A stretch of DNA of 64,000 bases from Vibrio natriegens NBRC 15636 = ATCC 14048 = DSM 759 (GCF_035621455.1 NZ_CP141822.1:1426001-1490000); one strand, 5' to 3'. Counted from the stretch's first letter, positions 20,223-30,195 are shown. Made by a program: numbers and translations. Notes: generated by a model not told the origin, from the sequence alone.

Positions 20223-21527
20223 ATGTTATTAAAACAAAATAAATTAATTAAATGTATATCTTTAGCCTTGGTTTTAGGCTCCAGTAGCAGCTATGCCGTT
20301 GACTTCCATGGATACGTTCGAGGTGGTGTATTTACTTCAACAAACGGTGAAATGAAAAGTTATCGATTAAACAATTTAGGACGATTTGGCAATGAAGTTG
20401 ATGGTTACTACGATATAGCATTGCAGCATCAAATTTTCAGTGATGAGACCGAGCGTCGATTTGATATTCGTGTTGATGCTGAGGGTAATATGGATATGCG
20501 AAACAACTGGGAGTCAGTGGGCGTTGACTCATCTTCTGACGATGAGAGTTTATCGTCAACCAATAACCCGATGGCAATTACACAGTATTTCTTAGAAGGG
20601 TATGGATATATCCCTTCTCTACCTGATGCTTCCATTTGGGTAGGTAAAAGAAGTTATAAGTCTCGTGAATTGCAAATGTTTGACTATAAACTAATCGGTG
20701 TATTCGGCCCTGGTGCTGGTATTGATCATGTTAATGTGGGTCCAGGAAACTTATCTTTGGCCTGGATAAGAAACGATTCTTATGCTGATGTGAAAGTTTC
20801 TGATTCAGAAGCAAGTAATACTTTAAATAATACTAATATATTAGATATTAGATACGCGAATTTACCTCTGTTTAATGATGTAAAAGGAGAGGTTTTAATT
20901 GACTATGCTCTAGTGAATAAAAACGATGCGCAAAAATATAACGAAGATAATGGAATAAATTATAAGTCGGAAAATTCATTGCAGACATCGTTTATTATTA
21001 CTGCACCTTTAGACAATGGGTTTAACGAAACTGTTATTCAGTATGCGGATCATGGTTTTGCACCTAATATGGTGAATCACGGTTATTATCTTCAGGCAAA
21101 TTCAGATTTTAGTAGTGCTAAAGGCTTTAGGGTAGCCAACTATGGTGAAGAGTACCTGTCGGATAACATTATCGCCAATCACGCTATTGCTTATGCCTAC
21201 GCTGATAATTTAGGTGATGGCTTAGGCTATGATAAGGCTCAAGAATTATCAGTAGCTTTCCGTCCCGAATACATTTGGAATAAATACAGTAAATCCGCCA
21301 TTGAGGTATCTTGGTTTGGTCGTGAAGAAACGTCTGGCTCAACAACTGAAGAATACCAAGGCCATAAAGTAACGCTAGCACAGGTTCTTTCAGTTGGTGA
21401 AAGCCAATTCCTGAGACCTGAGATCAGAATTTATTCTACATATCTAAAAGCGAATGATGAAACGCCTTTTGCTGATAACAAGGATAGTCAACTGAGCTTT
21501 GGTATACAGATGGAAGCTTGGTGGTAA
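20223..21527 (+). CDS. LamB-type outer-membrane porin
   Basis: A 434-residue precursor with a signal peptide ending near SSYA (residue 25). The mature protein opens with VDFHGYVRGG, contains GPGAGIDHVNVGPGNLSLAW and ends in MEAWW, all close to the maltoporin (LamB) pattern of an 18-strand beta-barrel. The terminal aromatic residue fits recognition by the Bam machinery. Given the neighbours it probably serves as a channel for beta-glucosides or oligosaccharides rather than maltodextrins. AGGGAAAT precedes the ATG. Confidence 0.9.
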   Translation: MLLKQNKLIKCISLALVLGSSSSYAVDFHGYVRGGVFTSTNGEMKSYRLNNLGRFGNEVDGYYDIALQHQIFSDETERRFDIRVDAEGNMDMRNNWESVGVDSSSDDESLSSTNNPMAITQYFLEGYGYIPSLPDASIWVGKRSYKSRELQMFDYKLIGVFGPGAGIDHVNVGPGNLSLAWIRNDSYADVKVSDSEASNTLNNTNILDIRYANLPLFNDVKGEVLIDYALVNKNDAQKYNEDNGINYKSENSLQTSFIITAPLDNGFNETVIQYADHGFAPNMVNHGYYLQANSDFSSAKGFRVANYGEEYLSDNIIANHAIAYAYADNLGDGLGYDKAQELSVAFRPEYIWNKYSKSAIEVSWFGREETSGSTTEEYQGHKVTLAQVLSVGESQFLRPEIRIYSTYLKANDETPFADNKDSQLSFGIQMEAWW

Positions 21528-21625
21528 GTCCATAAATGTTAAGTTTTAGAAGCTGTTATTGCACTGAATAATTATTAGCAGTACGTGGAACTCATCCATG
21601 GCAGCTATAATTCAATACAGATTTT

Positions 21626-21656
21626 AATCGGACCATTCCCCCCTAGTTGTCCGATT
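21626..21656 (+). terminator. Hairpin downstream of porin gene
   Basis: AATCGGAC pairs with GTCCGATT around a 15-base loop. It is followed by ATTAAAAG rather than a T-run. Confidence 0.4.
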
Positions 21657-21684
21657 ATTAAAAGTGTCTAAGAGTACAACCTAC

Positions 21685-21720
21685 CTAGAGAGGCTAAATA
21701 GCTCCTGAGGGCCTCTCTAG
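21685..21720 (+). terminator. Terminator of the beta-glucoside operon
   Basis: CTAGAGAGGC pairs perfectly with GCCTCTCTAG. An AT-rich stretch with four Ts follows. It is the second of two hairpins behind the porin gene and the more convincing one. Confidence 0.6.
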
Positions 21721-22033
21721 TTATCATATATTTTGGCTAATCTTACTCTATTTAAAATATTCCTATTATACGTTAAACCTATCATTATAATTAACCCTAC
21801 CAAGTACTATGGAATATCAATGAGCGTGATCGGGTGTATTATTAAAAGAAATATAAGTTTGATAACACAGTTATTAAAAGCGACTAAGACTTAAATACAC
21901 TTCTTCAAATCAGATATGATCGCATTAAAGCTCTAAACTCTTTACAAGTGGATGTAAGTGAAAAAAGAGTGTAACAACTAAATCATAATCGACCTTTACG
22001 TAGTTCAGTTTTGGTCTTGAGTGTAAAAAAGAG

Positions 22034-22069
22034 AGAGCGATATATGTCGCTTATATCAACTATCGCTCT
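22034..22069 (-). terminator. Terminator of yhdT-panF
   Basis: AGAGCGATA pairs with TATCGCTCT. On the minus strand the stem is followed by CTCTTTTTTAC, giving a proper T-run just past the panF stop. Confidence 0.8.
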
Positions 22070-22095
22070 TTCTGTGTGAAATATGTTTAGCTCTT

Positions 22096-23571
22096 TTAAT
22101 TGACTGATACTAACTGTTCGTTATTAGCTGCATTCGGTTTCAATAAGCTGCCGATAACAAAAGCAAGCATGCCAGTAATCATCGTCGGAACGATGGGGTG
22201 GACACCAGCCATATCGGGTTTGAGCCAAACTAAGCTGATGTATACACCGAGCCCAATGACCATGGAGCTAAACGCGCCGGTAGCCGAGGCTTTTGACCAG
22301 TACAAACCAAATACCAGCGGCCATAAAAATACGGCCTGCAGACCACCCAATGCCACAAGGTTCAGCCAGATGATCATATCCGGGGGATTCGTCGCAGCAA
22401 CAAAAACCAGACTGGCGAAGATAGCGGTCGTCCACAGTGAAATGCGGTTCAGTTTACTGTCTGCACGCTTGTCTTCAACGATCTGGGGATTGATATAGTT
22501 TATATAAAGGTCTTTCAGCAGCGTCGATGATGCTTGAATCAGCTGTGAATCGATAGTCGACATAATGGCCGCCATTGGCCCTGCGAGAAAAATTCCGGCA
22601 AACATCGGGGGCAGAACCGTCATCATCAGTGTTGGCATGATTTGATCCGGGCTGGCAACCTCTGGCACGAGTGCTCTGCCTAAGGCTCCGGTCAGGTGAG
22701 TTCCAAACATCAGTAATGCAATCATAATTGTACTGATCACCATACCTTTATGCAGAGAAGGGCTGTCTTTGTATGACATGCATCGAACAGCAGCCTGAGG
22801 TAACCCGATGACGCCAAAACAGACCAGAACCCAAAAGCTCAGGATGAACGGCTGACTCAGGAAATGATCCGGACCATATGGTGTCACCAGAGCAGGGTCA
22901 ATGGAGTGAAGTTTGGTGACCAGGTTTTCCAGACTCCCACCAGCATGAATAACACCAGCCAGCAGAACGATGGTGCCGATGACCATCATCACCCCCTGAA
23001 CGGTGTCAGTCAGAACAACAGCCCGGAAACCACCAATCGTCGTGTATATGCCGACTGTACAGGCGAATAACAGTAGCCCATTCTGATAGCTGATCCCAAG
23101 CACAGTTTGCAACAGGCGGGCTCCCCCAACAAATTGCACTACCATTGTTCCGAAAAAGGCCAGAAGCAGAGCAAGTGAAGAGAAGATCACGACTTTTCGG
23201 CTCTTAAAACGGGCATATAAAATATCGTTGATCGTCACCGCGTTATGGCGTCTTGCTTCTATCGCAAATTTTTTCCCGAGAACGCCCAGAGTCAGCCAGG
23301 TAGCCGGCAGCTGGATCATTGCCAGCAACACCCAGCCCAGTCCCATTTTGTAAGCCGCTCCCGGTCCGCCGATAAAGCTACTGGCGCTCGCATAAGTTGC
23401 CGCCAGCGTCATGGCGAGGACAAATCCTCCCATACTGCGGCTTCCCACGAAGTATTCGGTAAGAAAGTTCCCCGGCTTGTGATAACGGCGAGTCAGGAAT
23501 GCCAGAGCGAAAACCGCAAAAAGGTAAATACATAAAGGAATAATAAGCTGGCTATTCATAATGTTCGTCAT
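22096..23571 (-). CDS. panF: Sodium/pantothenate symporter
   Basis: A 491-residue sodium:solute symporter with about 13 hydrophobic segments. Long stretches match what I recall of E. coli PanF, such as EYFVGSRSMGG, SASSFIGGPGAAYK and FWVLVCFGVIGLPQAAVRC. It takes up pantothenate for coenzyme A synthesis. It overlaps the end of yhdT by 20 bases if the first ATG is used, or by 8 bases from the ATG at 23559; neither has a strong ribosome-binding site, so translational coupling to yhdT is likely. Its GC content is visibly higher than that of its neighbours (38 of 60 bases at 23281-23340). Confidence 0.93.
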   Translation of the reverse strand: MTNIMNSQLIIPLCIYLFAVFALAFLTRRYHKPGNFLTEYFVGSRSMGGFVLAMTLAATYASASSFIGGPGAAYKMGLGWVLLAMIQLPATWLTLGVLGKKFAIEARRHNAVTINDILYARFKSRKVVIFSSLALLLAFFGTMVVQFVGGARLLQTVLGISYQNGLLLFACTVGIYTTIGGFRAVVLTDTVQGVMMVIGTIVLLAGVIHAGGSLENLVTKLHSIDPALVTPYGPDHFLSQPFILSFWVLVCFGVIGLPQAAVRCMSYKDSPSLHKGMVISTIMIALLMFGTHLTGALGRALVPEVASPDQIMPTLMMTVLPPMFAGIFLAGPMAAIMSTIDSQLIQASSTLLKDLYINYINPQIVEDKRADSKLNRISLWTTAIFASLVFVAATNPPDMIIWLNLVALGGLQAVFLWPLVFGLYWSKASATGAFSSMVIGLGVYISLVWLKPDMAGVHPIVPTMITGMLAFVIGSLLKPNAANNEQLVSVN

Positions 23572-23833
23572 CGTATTTATCGAGAGGGATATCCTTATAA
23601 AGGTATTTAACCATTAGCGCGCATAGCACGGTGAAAAGGATGGGGCCAAGTACACATGACAATACAAACCACAGTGGCATGCCCCAGTATAATTGAGGGA
23701 GTTGCAGTTCGTCTTTTGGCGCAGAGAAAACATAGGCACCACAGTACCACCAGGCAAAGTAGCCCAGAGCAAGAAGTATCGCCCAACACGCTTCGCGATT
23801 GGCCTGATGGATAAGATCAGAGTTTTTTTGCAT
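23552..23833 (-). CDS. yhdT: YhdT-family inner-membrane protein
   Basis: A 93-residue protein with two hydrophobic segments (about 18-36 and 53-76), ending in the acidic PLDKYDDEHYE. The EACWAILLALGYFAWW start and the YKDIPL segment near the end match YhdT, which accompanies panF in many gammaproteobacteria. It probably assists or stabilises PanF, but its role is not established. Translation is coupled to panF through an overlap. Confidence 0.9.
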   Translation of the reverse strand: MQKNSDLIHQANREACWAILLALGYFAWWYCGAYVFSAPKDELQLPQLYWGMPLWFVLSCVLGPILFTVLCALMVKYLYKDIPLDKYDDEHYE

Positions 23834-24118
23834 AAATTCACTGTTTAGTTAAATCGACTACCGTAGGAGGCATACTCTAAAACAATTGGACTAGAACATT
23901 AACAGGTGAGGCCTAATTTTCCATTTTTCAGTGGCTGAAGCTAGCAATACTCATCGTCAGCCTTCAATCAGGTCAACCTAGAGCGAATGCTCGATTTTGT
24001 GAACCAACCTTCTTTTATCCATTCAACCTGTTGATTATAAATTATAAGGTGGCTTAATAAGCTTCAGCATTATGCTACTCACCCCATAACAAGGTGTTAT
24101 ATTTTACAAGGAGTGTAA

Positions 24119-24502
24119 ATGAGAATTTTGAGTTTATTATCGATAAGTCTTTTAGCTTTAAGTGGTTGTGCATCAAAGCAGGAAGTATATTTGACACAAT
24201 CACCAATTAAAGTTGAGCTACAGGATTTACAAGATTATTGGGTTCAGACATCTGAAGATTTTAGGTTCAGTTTAAAGCCTCATATTGATGTGCCAAAAAT
24301 AGGTGGTTATGTACAAATCAACTATTTAATAGACTCGAATGGAGAGATATTTAACCCTACAATTGTAGAGTCATCTCCCGAGGGGGAGTGGGATCTCATC
24401 GCGTTAAAGGCTTTAAGTAAACTAGAATATGTTCCGTCTGAATCTAATACATTAAAAATACCTGTTTACGTGACAAGTGAAATCAGTTTTCAAAGTAGAT
24501 AA
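24119..24502 (+). CDS. Lipoprotein with TonB-C-like domain
   Basis: A 127-residue lipoprotein precursor with lipobox LSGC and the lipidated cysteine at residue 17. The following residues (ASK) allow outer-membrane sorting. Residues about 55-120 resemble the TonB C-terminal fold (GGYVQINYLIDSNGEI, then a LKALSKLEYVPS-like segment). There is no N-terminal anchor helix or proline-rich linker, so it is not a working TonB. It stands alone between divergent neighbours. AAGGAG precedes the ATG. Confidence 0.7.
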   Translation: MRILSLLSISLLALSGCASKQEVYLTQSPIKVELQDLQDYWVQTSEDFRFSLKPHIDVPKIGGYVQINYLIDSNGEIFNPTIVESSPEGEWDLIALKALSKLEYVPSESNTLKIPVYVTSEISFQSR

Positions 24503-24689
24503 ACTTGCCTAAAACTTATAAGTCTTCTTTCATTAGATAATCGTATCGTTTTGGCTGTGTCAGCAGCCAATTTATCTCGAACAATAAAGTTATCTTCACT
24601 TTTGCATTCTGATCATTTAGCAATGCCGAGAAAGACAGATTAAAAAATAAATTAGCCTCGAAAAGGGTTTAAATAAACACATCTCATAG

Positions 24690-25667
24690 TTAAATTATTG
24701 GATCGCGACGGCATTGCCCTGGTGTGATGCCAAATCTTTTTTTGAAAATCTTGCATAGATAGCTGATATCTCTTACACCAACTTCATCTGCAAGTTGCAC
24801 AAGGTCATGGCTAGAATGCGTCAATCGCCAGTACACATGTTGTAAACGCAACTCTTGCCAATAGTGACGCGCGGAAACGCCAAGCTTTTGCTGAAATAAA
24901 CGGTCCAATTGTCGTCGGCTGATGCCAATGAGCGTAGCAACCTGTTCAACGGTTATTGTCTGCTCTAAGTTTTCTTGCATTAAAGAGACCGCTCTATCCA
25001 TATGACGATTCTGGTATAGTCCTTGATGTGACGATTTCAGGCGGTGCTGCATACTGCGGTTTTCATCAACCAGCATATCCGCTAAGCCTTTTTCTGCTTT
25101 TATCTGGCCAACATGTTTTTGCAAAATTGCCACCGCAAGATCGATAGCGGCACTTCCCCCAGTACAACTGATCAGCTTGCGATCAAAATGATAAAGTTGT
25201 TCATCTCGTACGACGACTTTAGGGTAGGTCGCTTTGAATTCACTATGATGTCGCCAATGAACCACGATTTGGTGACGGTTCAGTAACCCTAGCTCAGCAA
25301 GGGTAAAGCAAGCGTTATCGATGCTTACTATTGGTATTCCATTTGCGACAATAGTTCGAATAAAAGAGCGGTAATAAGCTGATTGTTGCTGTGATTCAAT
25401 CGCAGTGCGACTACCAAACAGAACCACATAGTCAAAATCCGCAAGCTGAACTTCGCTAGGGTCGAGATCAACTTCAATCGGGATCCCGCTACTGGAGACA
25501 ACTAATCCTTTGGTGTGAGATAAAATTTTCCATGAACAATACCGTTGTTGACTGTTATCGGCTTCATCTGCTGAAAAACGGAGTTTATCCAAGAAGCCGC
25601 CAAACGGAAGCATGTTAAAATTATTCAGAGGTATCAATAGAAACCGGACACCATTTTCTGCGTTCAT
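24690..25667 (-). CDS. GlxA-type AraC regulator with DJ-1/PfpI domain
   Basis: A 325-residue regulator. The N-terminal half has a class I glutamine amidotransferase-like (DJ-1/PfpI) fold, with YVVLFGSRTA as part of the nucleotide-fold core, and the C-terminal 100 residues carry the AraC double helix-turn-helix (ISRRQLDRLFQQKLG, then VRDISYLCKIFKKRFG). Relatives such as CdhR, GbdR and ArgR of Pseudomonas respond to quaternary amines or arginine. It is divergent from a LysE-type exporter gene across 114 bases, so it probably controls that gene. Confidence 0.88.
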   Translation of the reverse strand: MNAENGVRFLLIPLNNFNMLPFGGFLDKLRFSADEADNSQQRYCSWKILSHTKGLVVSSSGIPIEVDLDPSEVQLADFDYVVLFGSRTAIESQQQSAYYRSFIRTIVANGIPIVSIDNACFTLAELGLLNRHQIVVHWRHHSEFKATYPKVVVRDEQLYHFDRKLISCTGGSAAIDLAVAILQKHVGQIKAEKGLADMLVDENRSMQHRLKSSHQGLYQNRHMDRAVSLMQENLEQTITVEQVATLIGISRRQLDRLFQQKLGVSARHYWQELRLQHVYWRLTHSSHDLVQLADEVGVRDISYLCKIFKKRFGITPGQCRRDPII

Positions 25668-25781
25668 TTGTCTTGCGCCCTTTGTCTAAATAGTCATACT
25701 TTACGTCCAGAATATACCATAAACAATTTTGGAACTGAGAGATACTAAACCCAATTCAGTATCTCAATTAATCGGTTATTT

Positions 25782-26399
25782 ATGACGTTTGAAATTTGGT
25801 GTGTCTTTGCTTTGTCTGCTCTAGGTCTTGCTTGTGTGCCGGGCCCAAACTCACTTTTGGCACTAAGTCATGGTGCTCGATATGGTTATAAAAAGACAAT
25901 TTGGACGATATGTGGGGGGATTAGTGGCTTTTTCATATTGATCACGGTAGCAATGCTAGGTTTAGGCACGCTACTAGAAGCAAAACCTGAGTTGATGATT
26001 GGTCTTCAATGGTTGGGTGCATTGTATCTTGCTTGGTTAGGTTTCAAGCTATTCTTCGTATCAGCTGTGAGCATAGAACAAACAAGAAATGTGGTTTCTG
26101 TATTGCCTAAGGAGCTGTTTAAGCAAGGGTATTTTGCAGCACTGTCCAACCCGAAAGTATTGTTATTTTTTACGGCTTTTTTAGCTCAGTTTATCAACCC
26201 AGAAGAAGCATTTATTCCACAGTTCCTGGTGATAACATTCAGCTTTCTTTGCATCGAGTTCGCTGTAGAGTTTAGCGTGGCAAGACTCGCTGATAAGGTT
26301 AAAACGCTACTTTTAGCCAATGGGCGAATCTTCAATCAGTGTTGCGGTGCGATTTTCTTGCTGTTAGCAGCAGTGGCTGTTGTTAAAAGCCTATCATAA
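25782..26399 (+). CDS. LysE/RhtB-family amino-acid exporter
   Basis: A 205-residue membrane protein with about six hydrophobic segments. The family signature GLACVPGPNSLLALSHGARYG occupies the first helix and loop, and NPKVLLFFTAFLAQF lies in the second half. RhtB-type proteins export amino acids such as threonine or homoserine lactone. The divergent GlxA-type regulator suggests induction by an amino acid or amine. Confidence 0.9.
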   Translation: MTFEIWCVFALSALGLACVPGPNSLLALSHGARYGYKKTIWTICGGISGFFILITVAMLGLGTLLEAKPELMIGLQWLGALYLAWLGFKLFFVSAVSIEQTRNVVSVLPKELFKQGYFAALSNPKVLLFFTAFLAQFINPEEAFIPQFLVITFSFLCIEFAVEFSVARLADKVKTLLLANGRIFNQCCGAIFLLLAAVAVVKSLS

Positions 26400-26485
26400 G
26401 GGAATGGCAAAGCTGTTATTTCACGGCTATCACGAAAGGTTTTAGTCGAGCCTTGTTTACTATCAAGCTGAATTCGAGCAGGGGT

Positions 26486-26911
26486 TTAGTTTTTATACCT
26501 AAAGGTATTACTATCATCAATAATCTCAATTTTGATCGGCACGACGCCTTTTTTGATGCTGCCTATTTGCTCAAATGCTTCTTGTGAAAGATCAATGACT
26601 CTGCCTTTTACAAAAGGACCTCGATCATTGATTTTGACATCTACCTTTTTGGCGTTTGCTGTATTGGTGACTCTCACGATTGTTCCAAAAGGTAAGCTTT
26701 TATGAGCCGCTGTGTAAGCTCCTTTGTTATATCGCTCACCACTTGCTGTACGTTTTCCGTGAAACTTTTGACTATACCATGAAGCTTTACCTGTAAGCTG
26801 ATGTGATCTGGAATAACTTTTTGTTTTATCTTGGCTTATGGCCGAAGCGGAGGAACACCCAACTAACAAGTTAAGGATCAAAGCGACAAAAATGAGATTA
26901 AGTTTTTTCAT
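26486..26911 (-). CDS. RlpA-like lipoprotein
   Basis: A 141-residue lipoprotein from the ATG at 26911, with lipobox LVGC and cysteine at residue 19. Residues about 45-135 form a double-psi beta-barrel: [17 protein letters not shown], then the catalytic-loop KINDRGPF and GRVIDLS segments. RlpA proteins with this motif are lytic transglycosylases that trim denuded peptidoglycan at septa. The C-terminal SPOR domain of full-length RlpA is missing, so this is a short form that may not localise to the septum. An earlier ATG at 26935 is possible; neither start has a strong ribosome-binding site. Confidence 0.85.
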   Translation of the reverse strand: MKKLNLIFVALILNLLVGCSSASAISQDKTKSYSRSHQLTGKASWYSQKFHGKRTASGERYNKGAYTAAHKSLPFGTIVRVTNTANAKKVDVKINDRGPFVKGRVIDLSQEAFEQIGSIKKGVVPIKIEIIDDSNTFRYKN

Positions 26912-27278
26912 GCGTTTTAGCTTGTTATACAACATGGTCAGGCTTGCCACTATTACATTAAGTCAGTAGAAAATTGAATGAGACAAGCGCTATCATTCAA
27001 TACGATTGCTGATTGTTTCATAGACTGCATTTAGTTTGGTCATGGGTAAGAAAATTTTTGGATCTGAAATTACTAACGTTAGGCCCTTTTTGACGATTGA
27101 ACGAGATGATTAATGTCCTCTAATAGTCTGTAAGAACGAACTGTATGCCAGTGAATCGCGGCGATTCATTGTTGTTTTTCAAATATATCCATATTTTAGA
27201 GATAGAGTTGGTTAAACAAATAGGAAGCACAACTGGCTTCCTAATTGTTTGTTAAAAGTAAGAGACTGAAAAAAGAGA
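26912..27278. other. Intergenic region
   Basis: About 370 bases upstream of the RlpA-like gene. It contains the terminator of the amidohydrolase gene at its right end and nothing else that I can support. Confidence 0.5.
27214..27253 (-). terminator. Terminator of the amidohydrolase gene
   Basis: AGGAAGC pairs with GCTTCCT, extended by an AAACAA/TTGTTT outer stem with small bulges. On the minus strand it ends in TTTGTTT. Confidence 0.7.
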
Positions 27279-29078
27279 TCAGTGGGAGTGATGCAATAGT
27301 CCGGCAGAAATCATCGTGGCAGTTGCGATTTCCTGACATCGCTTAGTGTTTACGCAACTACCTGCGGCGACTTGTTGATCACTTGAATATACCGTTAGCC
27401 CTTCTTTTATCGTTTCTAATACTTTGATATCGGCCAGTGTTTCAGGTTTTGCCGTGAGCGGGTTCTCAGACAAAATAACCAAGTCAGCGAGTTTTCCTAC
27501 TTCCAGAGAACCTTTGCTTTTCTCTTCTTTGTATTGAGTGGCCGCCCATAATGTTTGCGATTTTAATCCGTCCAGCGCCGACACGCGTTGTTTAGGCCCC
27601 AAAACATGCCCAGTACGACTTACGCGGTTAACTGTCGCGGAATAAACACGCATTGAGTTAGGTAGAGCCACAGGAGAATCATGGTGAGAGGTATAAATCA
27701 TGCCTAAATCTCGAGCCCAGCCTGTTGGCGAGATATTCTCTGCTCGATCTTTGCCTAAAACGGAATTCATGTGCCAATCACCCCAATAGAAAGTGTGCAT
27801 TGGGAAAAACGACGGAAAAACGCCCAAGCGCTTAAATCGCTCTACTTGATCTTTACGAGCGGTCTGCGCATGTATTGCGATAAAACCTCGGTCAGGTACA
27901 CCGTGTTTTTTCTCACTCGCTTCAATACCATTAAGCAATTGATCAATTGCAGCATCACCGTTGACATGGGTTAACAATTGCCACCCATTACGGTGTGCTA
28001 ACTCTATAAGCTCAGCGGCTTGTTCATCACTCATACTCGGGTAACCTTTGTAGCCTTTCTCTTGACCAACAGGTGGAACAAGGTAAGGTTCCGTTAGCCA
28101 AGCGGTTTTGCCTTGAGGAGAACCATCCAGATTAAGCTTAGCTCCTGCCACGCGGAATCCATTAGAATACTCACTTGAGTAATACGGAGGAGAGATAACC
28201 TCTTGAGCCACTTGAATATCAGGATACGCGGCCACATCGATAGGGAGTTTTCCCGATTGAGCTAAGTCGTACATGGTTTTCACCGCCGACGTTGAAGCGC
28301 GGCCTTCCTGAGCGGTGGTATAACCAAAACTTGCGTAAAGCTCCATACCCGCTTTAAAAATGACTTCATTCTCTTTGGCGTTGAGTTTGGCAAATAGCGG
28401 TAGCAAGGTCCCAAAGAAAGCAGTTTCTTCCAGCACACCATTAGGTGTTTTTCCATCACTCTCACGACGAATCTTACCGCCATCAGGATCGGTGCTCTCA
28501 GCCGTCAAACCTGCCAACTCCAATGCTTTAGTGTTCAACGTTGCTAAGTGACCTGACTGATGAATAATAAGTACCGGAAGGTCTTTAGATACTTCATCCA
28601 ATTCTTGGCGAGTAGGATGCCTTTGCTCTTTTAGCTGTGAGTCATCATAACCAAACCCCAGGATGATTCCATGCTTGCCGTTTTCTGGCTTCGCCACCCA
28701 AGATCTTAGTTCTTCTTGCAGCGACGCAATACTATTTACATTACCATCAGGATCGGCAAGTAAGTTCGCAGATAATGCTTGAATGCCCGTGTTAAAAACA
28801 TGTCCATGACCATCGATAAAGCCTGGAATTATCGTTTTACCATCTAAATCGACAATTTTCGTATGATCATCTCGTAACTTCATCAATTCTGATTCTTTAC
28901 CGACCGCTAAAATGCGACCATTTTTAATCGCTAAAGCTTCAGTGGTAAGTTCGGAGTCATTAACCGTAATAATCTCGCCGCCAACATAGATCGTATCTGC
29001 AAAAGGTTTTGCTGGACTTGCCGCCCAAGTGGTCCCACTGGCGGAAAGTAAAGCGAATACCAAAGGTGAAATTCTCAT
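27279..29078 (-). CDS. Exported amidohydrolase (family 3, YtcJ-like)
   Basis: A 599-residue protein with a signal peptide ending near TWAA (residue 20), so it should act in the periplasm. The metal-dependent TIM barrel shows GFIDGHGHVF (near residue 88) as its first metal motif, IHAQTARKDQVERF in the core and the YTSHHDSPVALP segment with the catalytic Asp late in the barrel. The C-terminal GSLEVGKLADLVIL is the usual closing beta-sandwich. YtcJ-like proteins hydrolyse amides or related bonds of mostly unknown substrates. It is monocistronic with its own terminator. Confidence 0.85.
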   Translation of the reverse strand: MRISPLVFALLSASGTTWAASPAKPFADTIYVGGEIITVNDSELTTEALAIKNGRILAVGKESELMKLRDDHTKIVDLDGKTIIPGFIDGHGHVFNTGIQALSANLLADPDGNVNSIASLQEELRSWVAKPENGKHGIILGFGYDDSQLKEQRHPTRQELDEVSKDLPVLIIHQSGHLATLNTKALELAGLTAESTDPDGGKIRRESDGKTPNGVLEETAFFGTLLPLFAKLNAKENEVIFKAGMELYASFGYTTAQEGRASTSAVKTMYDLAQSGKLPIDVAAYPDIQVAQEVISPPYYSSEYSNGFRVAGAKLNLDGSPQGKTAWLTEPYLVPPVGQEKGYKGYPSMSDEQAAELIELAHRNGWQLLTHVNGDAAIDQLLNGIEASEKKHGVPDRGFIAIHAQTARKDQVERFKRLGVFPSFFPMHTFYWGDWHMNSVLGKDRAENISPTGWARDLGMIYTSHHDSPVALPNSMRVYSATVNRVSRTGHVLGPKQRVSALDGLKSQTLWAATQYKEEKSKGSLEVGKLADLVILSENPLTAKPETLADIKVLETIKEGLTVYSSDQQVAAGSCVNTKRCQEIATATMISAGLLHHSH

Positions 29079-29351
29079 GATGTTTCCCTCAAGGAACGTC
29101 GAAAAATGAATTGGTAGGAAGTAGAAAGTGTAGATTAATCAGGTAGATTTTTCCCAACTTATATCAAAAAGGTTTCATTTAAGGAGAAGAGTTTAGTCGA
29201 ACGCTAAAATGGTAGGCGGTATTAAAAGGACGTAAACAGACAATTGACGAATGAGGCTTACCAACTTTGTGTTTGGTAGAGTTGATAGGCCTAATTCAAG
29301 TTGTCTGAACGATAGTCGGCATATCAACTTTAGAAGCCTTAGAGTTTTTCG

Positions 29352-30128
29352 TTAAAGAGGATTAGTGGTAATCACGGTGCAATCTAATTGGCTGAAATAA
29401 TCTTTTGCTACCGTATTGCTTGGAGAACAGATTAGGTAATCAACGTCCTTAGATTCCATAAATGGGTAGGGGCCTAATGCTTCAATTTTGTCCTCAGTAC
29501 ATAACGCAACAATTGCGCCAGCTTTTGATGCTGCATGGCGTTTGAACTCACCATCCTGATAGTGAATCGCGCTGAATCCTGCTTCAGACGACCATCCACA
29601 AATCCCCATAAAACAAAGATCAAATCGAAATTTGCTTAGTGCTTCAACGGCTGTAATGTCGATGGCTCCACCAACGGCATAATTCAATTCACCACCAATA
29701 AGAATGGTTCTGATATGTTGCCTTTCCAGTAGTCGGGTGGCGATAGCTGGGCTGTTAGTTACGACCGTTAAACCGATATCAGTAGGTAACAGGCTTGCGA
29801 GCAACATATGGGTACTGCTGGCATCTAGGAAAATGACTTGTTCTGCTTTGATAATGGTTAGTGCCGCAAGTGCTAAAGCCTGTTTTTCGCTATTTCTGTT
29901 CTCCAGGCGTTGCTCTTGCGTTCCTGTCGGTGGCACGAGAGACAGCGCACCGCCATGAATTCGTTTACATAATCCTTCATTGGCTAGAAAACGTAAGTCT
30001 CGACGAATCGTGGCTTCGGTGGTTCCAAGTTGCACGGCTAGGTCAGTTGCCATCACTTTATTATGAGATTTGAGTAAATTCAGGATTAACTGATGGCGTT
30101 CTTCTGGTGAAAATTTTTCCATTATCAT
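29352..30128 (-). CDS. DeoR-family repressor
   Basis: A 258-residue regulator with a DeoR helix-turn-helix at about residues 8-60 (ATDLAVQLGTTEATIRRDL) and a DeoRC sugar-phosphate-sensing domain with VVTNSPAIATRLL and the IGGELNYAVGGAI loop. It lies downstream of a HAD phosphatase gene on the same strand. Both genes are preceded by similar TTTGTGTTCAT sequences, so it probably represses itself and the phosphatase. Typical inducers are sugar phosphates. Confidence 0.9.
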   Translation of the reverse strand: MIMEKFSPEERHQLILNLLKSHNKVMATDLAVQLGTTEATIRRDLRFLANEGLCKRIHGGALSLVPPTGTQEQRLENRNSEKQALALAALTIIKAEQVIFLDASSTHMLLASLLPTDIGLTVVTNSPAIATRLLERQHIRTILIGGELNYAVGGAIDITAVEALSKFRFDLCFMGICGWSSEAGFSAIHYQDGEFKRHAASKAGAIVALCTEDKIEALGPYPFMESKDVDYLICSPSNTVAKDYFSQLDCTVITTNPL

Positions 30129-30156
30129 TTTCTATTCATGAACTAGTGCAACCATT

Positions 30157-30195
30157 ATAAACAAACACGCTTTGTGTTCATATCTGTTCGTTTAT
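30157..30195. promoter_or_regulatory. DeoR operator candidate before its own gene
   Basis: ATAAACAAACA and TGTTCGTTTAT form an 11-base inverted repeat with one mismatch, 17 bases apart, about 30 bases upstream of the DeoR start. TTTGTGTTCAT between the arms recurs before the phosphatase gene. Confidence 0.55.

Larger units (their letters stand above)
21528..22095. other. AT-rich gap between porin and panF
   Basis: 568 bases without a supportable gene. It holds two hairpins behind the porin gene (21626-21656 and 21685-21720) and the panF terminator at the right end. A 28-codon open stretch near 21888-21974 is too short to call. Confidence 0.5.

Noticed and set aside
21888..21974. A 28-codon open stretch reading into a stop, ending DVSEKRV
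   Set aside because: It looks protein-like and might be the end of a lost gene, but it is too short and follows a stop directly.
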